Assembly (NCBI RefSeq): GCF_036898095.1
Contig: NC_090757.1
Span: forward strand, 75,886,452-75,950,451
Length of the DNA stretch: 64,000 nt
From: Palaemon carinicauda
Lineage: Eukaryota > Arthropoda > Malacostraca > Decapoda > Palaemonidae
Reading direction: 5' to 3'
The notes under the pieces are model-generated. The model saw only the letters and a list, made by a program, of their open reading frames with translations. It was not told the origin of the DNA and ran no database searches. Below are positions 45,266-57,218 of the stretch, piece after piece (positions within the stretch are counted from its first letter, which is position 1; each line of letters begins with the position of its first letter). The translations under genes were made by a program, and so were the position numbers.

Positions 45266-46398
45266 AAAACGGATTTTGAGCGAAGCGAAAAATCTATTTT
45301 TGGGTGAGATGGCCATGTCGTCCTGATGGAAGTTCCTAAAGGGTAGCTTCCTTGGGTATATGTAACTACGGCGATATTCCCAGAGAATTTACCTTAAGGT
45401 ACCCAGAATTCTAACTCCTGGAGCGAATATCCCTAATAAAAGAACCAGGGATATCGCGAAATATCAGAGGACGTATTCTTGACACGCCACATAGCAAAAT
45501 GCACGAAGAACAGAGATAACACTTCGAAGGGGTCAATTGGCAAGAAAACGAAAACGAGAAAGAAAGGAGAGCCGCTTGCAAGGTATCTCTCCACTCCCGT
45601 TTTGTAAGCGTGCATTGCGCTGCTCACGGCGCCATCTGTATTCCTCGTAGCGATACACGAGGTGCTACAGATACTGTATGTAGGGAGGGGTCCTACAGCC
45701 CTTTAAAGAAAGGGAAGGGTGGGTCCATCAGGACGACATGGCCATCTCACTCAAAAATAGATTTTTTGCTTCGCTCAAAATCAGATTTTTGGGCTCAAGC
45801 CATGTCGTCCTGATGGAAGTATACCAGAGCATCTGTGGATTCTCAAAATGTGCCGTACTCCCCGAAGATATTTCCCGGCCAACTAGACCTAGAGACCTAA
45901 GATGTTACCGTCATACATCTTTTCAACTAACCATAGATCATGTTAGTGCTTCCTGCCCCCTACAGGGAAGAGTCCTACTAGACTCTGGAAAAGTCTCGAA
46001 GAGTACATATACCTATGTATGAATAACAGACAAGCCAATATAGTGGTCTCACCCTATATCATGTAAAGCATAGTTTGTAAAGAACCACTGAGTCAATATG
46101 AAATATCGACCAGTCCTCCGTTCAATACTGGATTGGACAAAGGTTTATATCCGAGTAGGTGGAAAACTTGTATATCCGCCACTGTCCCCTTAGGGCATGG
46201 AGTCCTCCCGCCAAGGGAAAGCATAAACCAATGCAAAGAATGCTTGCATAAAGGAACAATCTATTAGAATTATCCCAGATAAATATACATAGAACGTAAT
46301 GCAAAATTATATCAAATAAATTGACACAGGTGAAGGAGACGCAAGGTTCACAAGAACTAGTTTATTGACAAACAATAAATAAAACAGGTTAAACAACC

Positions 46399-46400
<2 letters not shown>

Positions 46401-46483
<83 letters not shown>
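46401..46483. repeat. Expanded (TA)n in array unit 1
   Basis: About 83 bp of TA where units 0 and 3 and copy C have about 12 bp. Confidence 0.97.
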
Positions 46484-46486
<3 letters not shown>

Positions 46487-46793
46487 GAGGATAACCAACA
46501 AATAAGCATAAGCATGATAGTAAACAGAAACTTGTTTATCTGAAAGAAAAACATTAGCGCCACTTTTAACATACCGAGGTATCAAGATCATAAAAGTCTG
46601 TATTACTAAACAGTTACATTAGCGTTGGAAACGCTCGGCACACATGTCTGCACTTATGCTAGGTTCACCTTTGAAAGTGGAACAGTCAATGTGGGCAACC
46701 CAGTGCCCTAACACTTAGTTTGTAGAACAGTTCGTAACTACACACTCACCCCGGAATTAATCGTCCCAATTAAATACACTGTTCCTCGCAGAG

Positions 46794-47513
46794 TTAAACA
46801 GCAGGGTTAACGACACAACCCACTGCCACCACAGACCTCTTTAGTTGCTCCACTTGCTTCGCATAGTGACGAAAGAACACTCTGGAAGACTTCCAGCCAG
46901 TGTATGAATGAAGATGTTCAAAATCCATACAATTAAAGAAATTTAAGGAAGAGGCAACTTTCCTCGGATCGTGACCTGCGGGTGTACTGCTGGATCCACT
47001 CTGCGAATAAAATAGGTGATTTTCGCCCTAAGTTGTTTCAGTGATAAATTTGAGTCTGAGGTTTCTCCCCTGAATAGTTGACCACCCCTGAAGTCTGAAG
47101 TTCTACGAAGATAGACCTTTAGGCATTCCACTGGACATAGAGATGCATCTTCTTTCAGAGGGCAGATTCTCCAGGGACTCCACTTGTTGGTGGGTAACTC
47201 GTTCTTGGCGAGGAACGTAGGATCTGGAAACAGGTTCAGTTCTCCCCCATCCAAGAACTGAACACGACCCTCCTCTCTCGAGAGGGCTACAATTTCACTA
47301 ACCCTGGCCCCCGACGCGAGTGCAAACAGGAAATTAGCTTTTTGGGTCAAATCCATTAAATCACACTCCTCATTGTTCAACAGCGAAGCGAAATGAAGAA
47401 CTTTATCTAAAGACCATGAAATAGGCTTTGGAGGTGCTGATGGTCTGAGCCTAGCACAGGCTTTCGGAATTTTATTAAAAATATCGTTAGAGAGGTCGAC
47501 CTGGAAGACATAT
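46794..47513 (-). pseudogene. YR C-terminal half, array unit 1
   Basis: 720 bp, beginning abruptly at the right-terminus fusion (TTATATGTCTTCCAGG). SGARVSEI is present. The same one-base deletion as in the other units (GACAG to GCAG) shifts frame before HDPR, giving an ORF end at 46943. Confidence 0.9.
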
Positions 47514-48654
47514 AAAACGGATTTTGAGCGAAGCGAAAAATCTATTTTTGGGTGAGATGGCCATGTCGTCCTGATGGAAGTTCCTAAAGGGTAGCTTCCT
47601 TGGGTATATATAACTACGGCGATATTCCCAGAGAATTTACCTTAAGGTACCCAGAATTTTAACTCCTGGAGTGAATATCCCTAATAAAAGAACCAGGGAT
47701 ATCGCGAAATATCAGAGGACGTATTCTTGACACGCCACATAGCAATCTGCACCCCGAACAGAGATAACACTTCGAAGGGGTCAATTGGCAAGAAAACGAA
47801 AACGAGAAAGAAAGGAGAGCCGCTCGCAAGGTATCTCTCCTCTCCCGTTTTGTAAGCGTGCATTGCGCTGCTCACGGCGCCATCTGTATTCCTCGTAGCG
47901 ATACACGAGGTGCTACAGATACTGTATGTAGGGAGGGGACCTACAGCCCTTTAAAGAAAGGGAAGGGTGGGTCCATCAGGACGACATGGCCATCTCACCC
48001 AAAAATAGATTTTTTGCTTCGCTCAAAATCCGATTTTTGGGCTCAAGCCATGTCGTCCTGATGGAAGTATACCAGAGCATTACTGTATCTGTGGATTCTC
48101 AAAATGTGCCGTACTCCCCGAAGATATTTCCCGGCCAACTAGACCTAGAGACCTAAGATGTTACCGTCATACATCTTTTCAACTAACCATAGATCATGTT
48201 AGTGCTTCCTGCCCCCTACAGGGAAAAGTCCTACTAGACTCTGGAAAAGTCTCGAAGAGTACATATACCTATGTATGAATAACAGACAAGCCAATATAGT
48301 GGTCTCACCCTATATCATGTAAAGCATAGTTTGTAAAGAACCACTGAGTCAATATGAAATATCGACCAGTTCTCCGTTCAATACTGGATTGGACAAAGGT
48401 TTATATCCGAGTAGGCGGAAAACTTGTATATCCGCCACTGTCCCCTTAGGGCATGGAGTCCTCCCGCCAAGGGAAAGCATAAACCAATGCAAAGAATGCT
48501 TGCATAAAGGAACAATCTATTAGAATTATCCCAGATAAATATACATAGAACGTAATGCAAAATTATATCAAATAAATTGACACAGGTGAAGGAGACGCAA
48601 GGTTCACAAGAACTAGTTTATTGACAAACAATAAATAAAACAGGTTAAACAACC

Positions 48655-48756
<102 letters not shown>

Positions 48757-49063
48757 GAGGATAACCAACAAATAAGCATAAGCATGATAGTAAACAGAAA
48801 CTTGTTTATCTGAAAGAAAAACATTAGCGCCACTTTTAACATACCGAGGTATCAAGATCATAAAAGTCTGTATTACTAAACAGTTACATTAGCGTTGGAA
48901 ACGCTCGGCACACATGTCTGCACTTATGCTAGGTTCACCTTTGAAAGTGGAACAGTCAATGTGGGCAACCCAGTGCCCTAACACTTAGTTTGTAGAACTG
49001 TTCATAACTACACACTCACCCCGGAATTAATCGTCCCAATTAAATACACTGTTCCTCGCAGAG

Positions 49064-49783
49064 TTAAACAGCAGGGTTAACGACACAACCCACTGCTACC
49101 ACAGACCTCTTTAGTTGCTCCACTTGCTTCGCATAGTGACGAAAGAACACTCTGGAAGACTTCCAGCCAGTGTATGAATGAAGATGTTCAAAATCCATAC
49201 AATTAAAGAAATTTAAGGAAGAGGCAACTTTCCTCGGATCGTGACCTGCGGGTGTACTGCTGGATCCACTCTGCGAATAAAATAGGTGATTTTCGCCCTA
49301 AGTTGTTTCAGTGATAAATTTGAGTCTGAGGTTTCTCCCCTGAATAGTTGACCACCCCTGAAGTCTGAAGTTCTACGAAGATAGACCTTTAGGCATTCCA
49401 CTGGACATAGAGATGCATCTTCTTTCAGAGGGCAGATTCTCCAGGGACTCCACCTGTTGTTGAGTAACTCGTTCTTGGCGAGGAACGTAGGATCTGGAAA
49501 CAGGTTCAGTTCTCCCCCATCCAAGAACTGAACACGACCCTCCTCTCTCGAGAGGGCTACAATTTCACTAACCCTGGCCCCCGACGCGAGTGCAAACAGG
49601 AAATTAGCTTTTTGGGTCAAATCCATTAAATCACACTCCTCATTGTTCAACAGCGAAGCGAAATGAAGAACTTTATCTAAAGACCATGAAATGGGCTTTG
49701 GAGGTGCTGATGGTCTGAGCCTAGCACAGGCTTTCGGAATTTTATTAAAAATATCGTTAGAGAGGTCGACCTGGAAGACATAT
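49064..49783 (-). pseudogene. YR C-terminal half, array unit 2
   Basis: As unit 1, with the shared pre-HDPR frameshift and two private amino-acid changes near the NELL segment. Confidence 0.9.
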
Positions 49784-51970
49784 AAAACGGATTTTGAGCG
49801 AAGCGAAAAATCTATTTTTGGGTGAGATGGCCATGTCGTCCTGATGGAAGTTCCTAAAGGGTAGCTTCCTTGGGTATATATAACTACGGCGATATTCCCA
49901 GAGAATTTACCTTAAGGTACCCAGAATTCTAACTCCTGGAGCGAATATCCCTAATAAAAGAACCAGGGATATCGCGAAATATCAGAGGACGTATTCTTGA
50001 CACGCCACATAGCAATCTGCACCCCGAACAGAGATAACACTTCGAAGGGGTCAATTGGCAAGAAAACGAAAACGAGAAAGAAAGGAGAGCCGCTTGCAAG
50101 GTATCTCTCCTCTCCCGTTTTGTAAGCGTGCATTGCGCCGCTCACGGCGCCATCTGTATTCCTTGTAGCGATACACGAGGTGCTACAGATACTGTATGTA
50201 GGGAGGGGACCTACAGCCCTTTAAAGAAAGGGAAGAGCGGGTCCATCAGGACGACATGGCCATCTCACCCAAAAATAGATTTTTCGCTTCGCTCAAAATC
50301 CAATTTTTGGGCTCAAGCCATGTCGTCCTGATGGAAGTATACCAGAGCATTACTGTATCTGTGGATTCTCAAAATGTGCCGTACTCCCCGAAGGTATTTC
50401 CTGGCCAACTAGCCCTAGAGACCTAAGATGTTACCGTCATACATCTTTTCAACTAACCATAGATCATGTTAGTGCTTCCTGCCCCCTATAGGGAAGAGTC
50501 CTACTAGACTCTGGAAAAGTCTCGAAGAGTACATATACCTATGTATGAATAACAGACAAGCCAATATAGTGGTCTCACCCTATATCATGTAAAGCATAGT
50601 TTGTAAAGAACCACTGAGTCAATATGAAATATCGACCAATTCTCCGTTCAATACTGGATTGGACAAAGGTTAATATCCGAGTAGGTGGAAAACTTGTATA
50701 TCCGCCACTGTCCCCTTAGGGCATGGAGTCCTCCCACCAAGGGAAAGCATAAACTAATGCAAAGAATGCTTGCATAAAGGAACAATCTATTAGAATTATC
50801 CCAGATAAATATACATAGAACGTAATGCAAAATTATATCAAATAAATTGACACAGGTGAAGGAGACGCAAGGTTCACGAGAACTAGTTTATTGACAAACA
50901 ATAAATAAAACAGGTTAAACAACCATTATATATATATAAGAGGAGGATAACCAACAAATAAGCATAAGCATGATAGTAAACAGAAACTTGTTTATCTGAA
51001 AGAAAAACATTAGCGCCACTTTTAACATACCAAAGTATCAAGATCATAAAAGTCTGTATTACTAAACAGTTACATTAGCGTTGGAAACGCTCGGCACACA
51101 TGTCTGCACTTATGCTAGGTTCACCTTTGAAAGTGGAACAGTCAATGAGGGCAACCCAGTGCCCTAACACTTAGTTTGTAGAACAGTTCGTAACTACACA
51201 CTCACCCTGGAATTAATCGTCCCAATTAAATACACTGTTCCTCGCAGAGTTAAACAGCAGGGTTAACGACACAACCCACTGCCACCACAGACCTCTTCAG
51301 TTGCTCCACTTGCTTCGCATAGTGACGAAAGAACACTCTGGAAGACTTCCAGCCAGTGTATGAATGAAGATGTTCAAAATCCATACAATTAAAGAAATTT
51401 AAGTATGAGGCAACTTTCCTCGGATCGTGACCTGCGGGTGTACTGCTGGATCCGCTCTGCGAATAAGATAGGTGATTTTCGCCCTAAGTTGTTTCAGTGA
51501 TAAATTTGAGCCTGAGGTTTCTCCCCTGAATAGTTGACCACCCCTGAAGTCTGAAGTTCTACGAAGATAGACCTTTAGGCATTCCACTGGACATAGAGAT
51601 GCATCTTCTTTCAGAGGGCAGATTCTCCAGGGACCCCACCTGTTGGTGGGTAACTCGTTCTTGGCGAGGAACGTAGGATCTGGAAACAGGTTCAGTTCTC
51701 TCCCATCCAAGAACTGAACACGACCCGCCTCTCTCGAGAGGGCTACAATTTCACTAACCCTGGCCCCCGACACGAGTGCAAACAGGAAATTAGCTTTTTT
51801 GGGTCAAATCCATTAAATCACACTCCTCATTGTTCAACAGCGAAGCGAAATGAAGAACTTTATCTAAAGGCCATGAAATGGGCTTTGGAGGTGCTGATGG
51901 TCTGAGCCTAGCACAGGCTTTCGGAATTTTATTAAAAATATCGTTAGAGAGGTCGACCTGGAAGACATAT
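49784..51970 (-). repeat. Array unit 3
   Basis: Same content with a short TA tract near 50928-50938. It directly follows the right terminus of copy C and would be the 3' remainder of the YR gene into which C was inserted. Confidence 0.92.
51250..51970 (-). pseudogene. YR C-terminal half, array unit 3
   Basis: Has the shared pre-HDPR deletion plus one extra T in a T run near 51795 that adds a second frameshift. Its 5' edge would be continuous with the YR fragment at 63967-64000 if copy C were absent. Confidence 0.9.
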
Positions 51971-52349
51971 AAAACGGATTTTGAGCGAAGCGAAAAATCT
52001 ATTTTTGGGTGAGATGGCCATGTCGTTCTGATGGAAGTTCCTAAAGGGTAGCTTCCTTGGGTATATATAACTACGGCGATATTCCCAGAGAATTTACCTT
52101 AAGGTACCCAGAATTCTAACTCCTGGAGCGAATATCCCTAATAAAAGAACCAGGGATATCGCGAAATATCAGAGGACGTATTCTTGACACGCCACATAGC
52201 AATCTGCACCCCGAACAGAGATAACACTTCGAAGGGGTCAATTGGCAAGAAAACGAAAACGAGAAAGAAAGGAGAGCCGCTCGCAAGGTATCTCTCCTCT
52301 CCCGTTTTGTAAGCGTGCATTGCGCCGCTCACGGCGCCTTCTGTATTCC
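51971..52349 (-). repeat. Right terminal inverted repeat, DIRS copy C
   Basis: Begins AAAACGGATTTTGAGCG on the + strand and runs to the AGGCGCCTTCTGTATTCC-like inner end. Confidence 0.9.
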
Positions 52350-52428
52350 TTGTAGCGATACACGAGGTGCTACAGATACTGTATGTAGGGAGGGGACCTA
52401 CAGCCCTTTAAAGAAAGGGAAGAGCGGG

Positions 52429-52524
52429 TCCATCAGGACGACATGGCCATCTCACCCAAAAATAGATTTTTCGCTTAGCTCAAAATCCGATTTTTGGGCT
52501 CAAGCCATGTCGTCCTGATGGAAG
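52429..52524 (-). repeat. Internal complementary region, DIRS copy C
   Basis: Contains complements of both termini joined through a T/A run, as in copy 1. Equivalent regions occur in array units near 45727, 47970 and 50240. Confidence 0.9.
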
Positions 52525-53399
52525 TATACCAGAGCATTACTGTATCTGTGGATTCTCAAAATGTGCCGTACTCCCCGAAGGTATTTCCCGGCCAACTAGA
52601 CCTAGAGACCTAAGATGTTACTGTCATACATCTTTTCAACTAACCATAGATCATGTTAGTGCTTCCTGCCCCCTACAGGGAAGAGTCCTACTAGACTCTG
52701 GAAAAGTCTCGAAGAGTACATATACCTATGTATGAATAACAGACAAGCCAATATAGTGGTCTCACCCTATATCATGTAAAGCATAGTTTGTAAAGAACCA
52801 CTGAGTCAATATGAAATATCGACCAGTTCTCCGTTCAATACTGGATTGGACAAAGGTTTATATCCGAGTAGGCGGAAAACTTGTATATCCGCCACTGTCC
52901 CCTTAGGGCATGGAGTCCTCCCGTCAAGGGAAAGCATAAACCAATGCAAAGAATGCTTGCATAAAGGAACAATCTATTAGAATTATCCCAGATAAATATA
53001 CATAGAACGTAATGCAAAGTTATATCAAATAAATTGACACAGGTGAAGGAGACGCAAGGTTCACAAGAACTAGTTTATTGACAAACAATAAATAAAACAG
53101 GTTAAACAACCATTATATATATATAAAAGGAGGATAACCAACAAATAAGCATAAGCATGATAGTAAACAGAAACTTGTTTATCTGAAAGAAAAACATTAG
53201 CGCCACTTTTAACATACCGAGGTATCAAGATCATAAAAGTCTGTATTACTAAACAGTTACATTAGCGTTGGAAACGCTCGGCACACATGTCTGCACTTAT
53301 GCTAGGTTCACCTTTGAAAGTGGAACAGTCAATGTGGGCAACCCAGTGCCCTAACACTTAGTTTGTAGAACAGTTCGTAACTACACACTCACCCCGGAA

Positions 53400-54640
53400 T
53401 TAATCGTCCCAATTAAATACACTGTTCCTCGCAGAGTTAACGACACAACCCACTGCTACCACAGACCTCTTTAGTTGCTCCACTTGCTTCGCATAGTGAC
53501 GAAAGAACACTCTGGAAGACTTCCAGCCAGTGTATGAATGAAGATGTTCAAAATCCATACAATTAAAGAAATTTAAGGATGAGGCAACTTTCCTCGGATC
53601 GTGACCTGCGGGTGTACTGTCTGGATCCGCTCTGCGAATAAAATAGGTGATTTTCGCCCTAAGTTGTTTCAGGGATAAATTTGAGCCTGAGGTTTCTCCC
53701 CTGAATAGTTGACCACCCCTGAAGTCTGAAGTTCTACGAAGATAGACCTTTAGGCATTCCACTGGACATAGAGATGCATCTTCTTTCAGAGGGCAGATTC
53801 TCCAGGGACCCCACCTGTTGGTGGGTAACTCGTTCTTGGCGAGGAACGTAGGATCTGGAAACAGGTTCAGTTCTCCCCCATCCAAGAACTGAACACGACC
53901 CTCCTCTCTCGAGAGGGCTACAATTTCACTAACCCTGGCCCCCGACGCGAGTGCATATAGGAAAATAACTTTTTGGGTCAAATCCTTTAAAGCACACTCC
54001 TCATTGTTCAACAGCGAAGCGAAATGAAGAACTTTATCTAAAGACCATAAAATGGGCTTTGGAGGTGCTGATGGTCTGAGCCTAGCACAGGCTTTCGGAA
54101 TTTTATTAAAAATATCATTAGCGAGGTCGACCTGGAAGGCATATAAAATGGGTCTTATCAACGCAGATTTAGACATTAATATTGTGTTGGATGCTAACCT
54201 TTGACCATGGAGGTGGATGAAGAAAGATAAGCAGAAGTCCGTCGAGATCTTTTGCGGATTCTTCGCCTTGACAAAGGCCACCCACGCCTCCATGATGACT
54301 CATATTGCCTTCTAGTAGATTTGCACTTATATTCCTCTAGGAAGTCTATACTGTCTTTCGAAATCCTGGAACGTTTTCTCACCGCTAGGGAGAGAAAATC
54401 ATGAGCTGCAGGTTCCGGGTTTTCTGTGATGAAGCGCAGACAGTCGACTTCTGAACTCGCTGGGACAGAACTGGATCTGGTAACGGTAGACACTTCAGCC
54501 GCAGTTCCAATGCCAGAGGGAACCACACGCTGTTCGGCCACTTATGAGCCACTATTGCCGCTACTCCCTTGAAAGATCTCAGTTTGTTGAGGACCCTCAA
54601 CAGAAGGTTGTGAGGAAGGAACAGGTAAATCCTGGACCAT
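53400..54640 (-). pseudogene. DIRS tyrosine recombinase, copy C, one frameshift
   Basis: Starts at ATG 54640. A small deletion near 54290 splits the frame: 54541-54194 and 54293-53400 carry the two halves. The catalytic half is otherwise intact, with SGARVSEI, HDPRK, TGWKSSR and FFRHYAK, and it keeps Trp where copy 1 has TGA and the extra base that array units lack. It ends SVFNWDD; a 12-bp deletion relative to the units has removed the usual stop. Confidence 0.9.
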
Positions 54641-56330
54641 CTGTTCCAGTCGAGGGACATCGCGTCAACTGCTTCCGCCAAGGGATCCTCGTACGGGGAC
54701 ACGTAAAGGGGTAACTTCTTGTTGTCTTTTGTCCCAAAGAGGTCTATCTGCAGTTCTGGGACTTGACTCAAGATGAAGGAGAATGATCGTGCGTCTAGGG
54801 ACCATTCCGACTCTATCGGTGTGAACCTGGATAGAGCGTCCGCTGTCACATTGCGAACTCCTTGAAGGTGAACTGCCGACAGGTACCACTTCTTCTTTTC
54901 CGCCAGTCGAAAGATGGCCAACATCACCTGGTTGAGTGGTGGTGACCTCGATCCTTGTCGATTCAAGCATCTCACAATCACCTCTCTGTCCAGCACCAAC
55001 CTTATGTGGATCGAGCGACGAGGGGAGACTTTCTTCAAGGTAAAGAGTACTGCCATAGCTTCCAGAAAGTTTATGTGAAATGTCTTGAATAGATTGGACC
55101 AAGTTCCTTGGGCCTTCTTCCGATGAGAATGACCTCCCTACCCCTCCTTCGAGGCGTCTGTGTGAATAGTCAACGAGGGGGGAGGTGGCTGAAGAAGTAC
55201 CGACTTCTAGTTGCCTGACTTGGGACCAAGGCCTGAGAAGCGTACGTAGACGAAGCGAAATGGGTCTTATCAGATCTCTTCGCGCGTTTGATGCATAACT
55301 TCTCCAAACTCCAGTTGCATCCTTTAGCTGTGCTCTTAGCACCGGGTCTGTTACTAAGGCAAACTGGAGAGAACCCAGCACTCTCTCCTGTTTGCGTCTT
55401 GATATCCTTTCGGAATCCAGAAGTCTCTTGACAGAACCAGCTATCTCCATCCTCTTCTTCGCCGAGATGGAGGGTTGGTGTGACACTAGGTCCCAGTGGA
55501 TTCCCAACCACTGGAACTTTTGAGATGGTCAAAGTCGAGACTTTTTTTCTGTTGATCTTGAAGCCTAGATACTCTAGGAACTGGATCACCTGTAGGGAAG
55601 CTTGCAAACATTCTGTCTTGGATGCTGCCCACACTAGCCAGTCGTCCAGGTAGGCTACCACCTGGATTCCCTTTAGGCGTAATTGTTTGAGAGCTACGCT
55701 CGCAAGCTTTGTGAAGATCCTTGGGGCTATGTTTAGCCCGAATGACATGGCTCTGAAGGCGTAGAGTCTTCGATGTAGCTTGAACCCTAGGTAGGGGGAG
55801 AGTTGACGATTGATTGGAACGTGCCAATAGGCGTCTGACAAATCTATGGAGACGTTAAATGCCCTCTTGGGCAGTAAGGTTCTTATGTGTTGCAGTGTTA
55901 GCATCTTGAACTTGCAGTTCACAATGAACTTGTTGAGTGGCGACAAGTCCAGAATGACTCTGAGTTTTTCTGAGTCCTTCTTGGGAACACAAAACAGCCT
56001 CCCTTGGAATTTGATGGACTTTACCCTTTGGATTACCCTTTTCTCCAACAGTTCTTAAATGTACTCCTCCAGAACGGGGGTGGAGTATTGGAAAAATCGA
56101 GGGCACGGGGGTGGAGTGCTGTACCAGCTCCAACCCAGTCCATTCTTGAGTAGGCTGTGGGCCCAGGGATCGAAGGTCCACCGATCCCGAAAATTCTGAA
56201 GTCTCCTTTCTACCGGTATCATCTCACTTTGACTGCTGTTGTCCTAAGGCCTTGCCTCCTTGACCGCGACCACCCCTGATTCCCCCCTCCCCCCCTTGAG
56301 GGGCGTCTAGATGAACCTCTGGCTGCTCCT
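54385..56330 (-). pseudogene. pol: DIRS RT/RNase H, copy C, several lesions
   Basis: All RT and RNase H motifs are recognisable (SIDLSDAYWH, YLDDWLVWA, NVTADALSR). Lesions are a TAA in the EEYI-EL segment (shared with copy B), an extra A in an A run near 55545, and a deletion near 55195 just before the RNase H TDAS segment. It ends normally at 54385. Confidence 0.9.
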
Positions 56331-56909
56331 CTAGGCTTCACTCGAAAGGTAGTTGACTGCCCTTTGAACGCTGGGTTAAATGCCGGAGACTGCGTCGACA
56401 CGGCTTGGGGTACCCACTGGTACGTGGTCGGGGTTTGTGCCACCATTTGGGGCACTGTAGGCATAGGAAATTGCTGTTACTGCTGCTGTCTGAATGGCTT
56501 TTATGGCCGAGAGGGTAGCCTTGTCTTCTTAGTCTTCATCTTTGGTTGGGGACCCTCATCCGGGGACGACTTTCTCTTGAGGGATAGGCCCCACTTCTGG
56601 AGAAGGTTTCTATTCTCCGTGGCGGCCTTATCTACAACCTCCTTGACCGCTTCACTAGGGAAGAGGTCTTTGCCCCAAATGTTGGAGGAGATTAGCTTCC
56701 TTGGCTTGTGCCTCACCGCAGCCGAGGCGAACACGAACTCCCTACAAACCCTCCTAGCTTTGACGAAGCTATAAAGGTTCTTCGTCACTGTGACTAGGTG
56801 TGTCTTAGCCACTACCATGAGCATCTCATGGACCTTGGGGTCACTTGCCATTGTCTCCAGAGTCGTTTGATGAGACATTGAGGCAGCAAGTCTTTCTTTT
56901 GTCTCAAGC
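56224..56909 (-). pseudogene. gag: DIRS gag 3' part, copy C
   Basis: Continues gag after the LINE insertion from LETKERLAASM to the Gly/Arg-rich tail. TAA near 56487 is shared with copy B. Confidence 0.88.
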
Positions 56910-57218
56910 AAAAAAGAAACAAAAAAGCAGGCCGTGTATATACCGCGCTTTGAACCAAGAGCCCCAAGATATGAGGCCTTTCAACCCAAACCTGCACATT
57001 TAGAGCCCAACTACAAAGAATGCATCTATAATGCTAGGGGTTGGTGCAGATATGGGGACAGTTGCAAGTATACACACACAAATAAATATGAGGGCGAAAG
57101 AGCAAATATAATAGAAAAGTTGGATTTTTTAATGGCAGAATTCCGGGAAATGAAGAAAAGAACATCATATCAGAACAGGAAGGAAGCATGGGAGAATCCA
57201 TATTATTACCAATATTAA
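56910..57218 (+). CDS. LINE ORF1, C-terminal part with CCCH zinc finger
   Basis: Open from the 5' truncation point to TAA 57216-57218. It contains CIYNARGWCRYGDSCKYTH, a C-x7-C-x5-C-x3-H zinc finger of the kind that binds RNA, followed by a short helical stretch. It overlaps ORF2 by 31 nt in a different frame. A native start is missing because of the 5' truncation. Confidence 0.75.
   Translation, partial: KKETKKQAVYIPRFEPRAPRYEAFQPKPAHLEPNYKECIYNARGWCRYGDSCKYTHTNKYEGERANIIEKLDFLMAEFREMKKRTSYQNRKEAWENPYYYQY

Larger units (their letters stand above)
45266..47513 (-). repeat. Array unit 1
   Basis: Right repeat from 45266, ICR at about 45727-45820, a TA tract of about 83 bp at 46401-46483 in the 3' UTR, and the YR half to 47513. 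Confidence 0.92.

Noticed and set aside
45433..45627. 64-67 codon frames repeated in each array unit (for example 47681-47875 minus and 47858-48061 plus)
   Set aside because: They lie in the terminal inverted repeats and ICR, on both strands; repetition of the sequence, not coding conservation, explains them.
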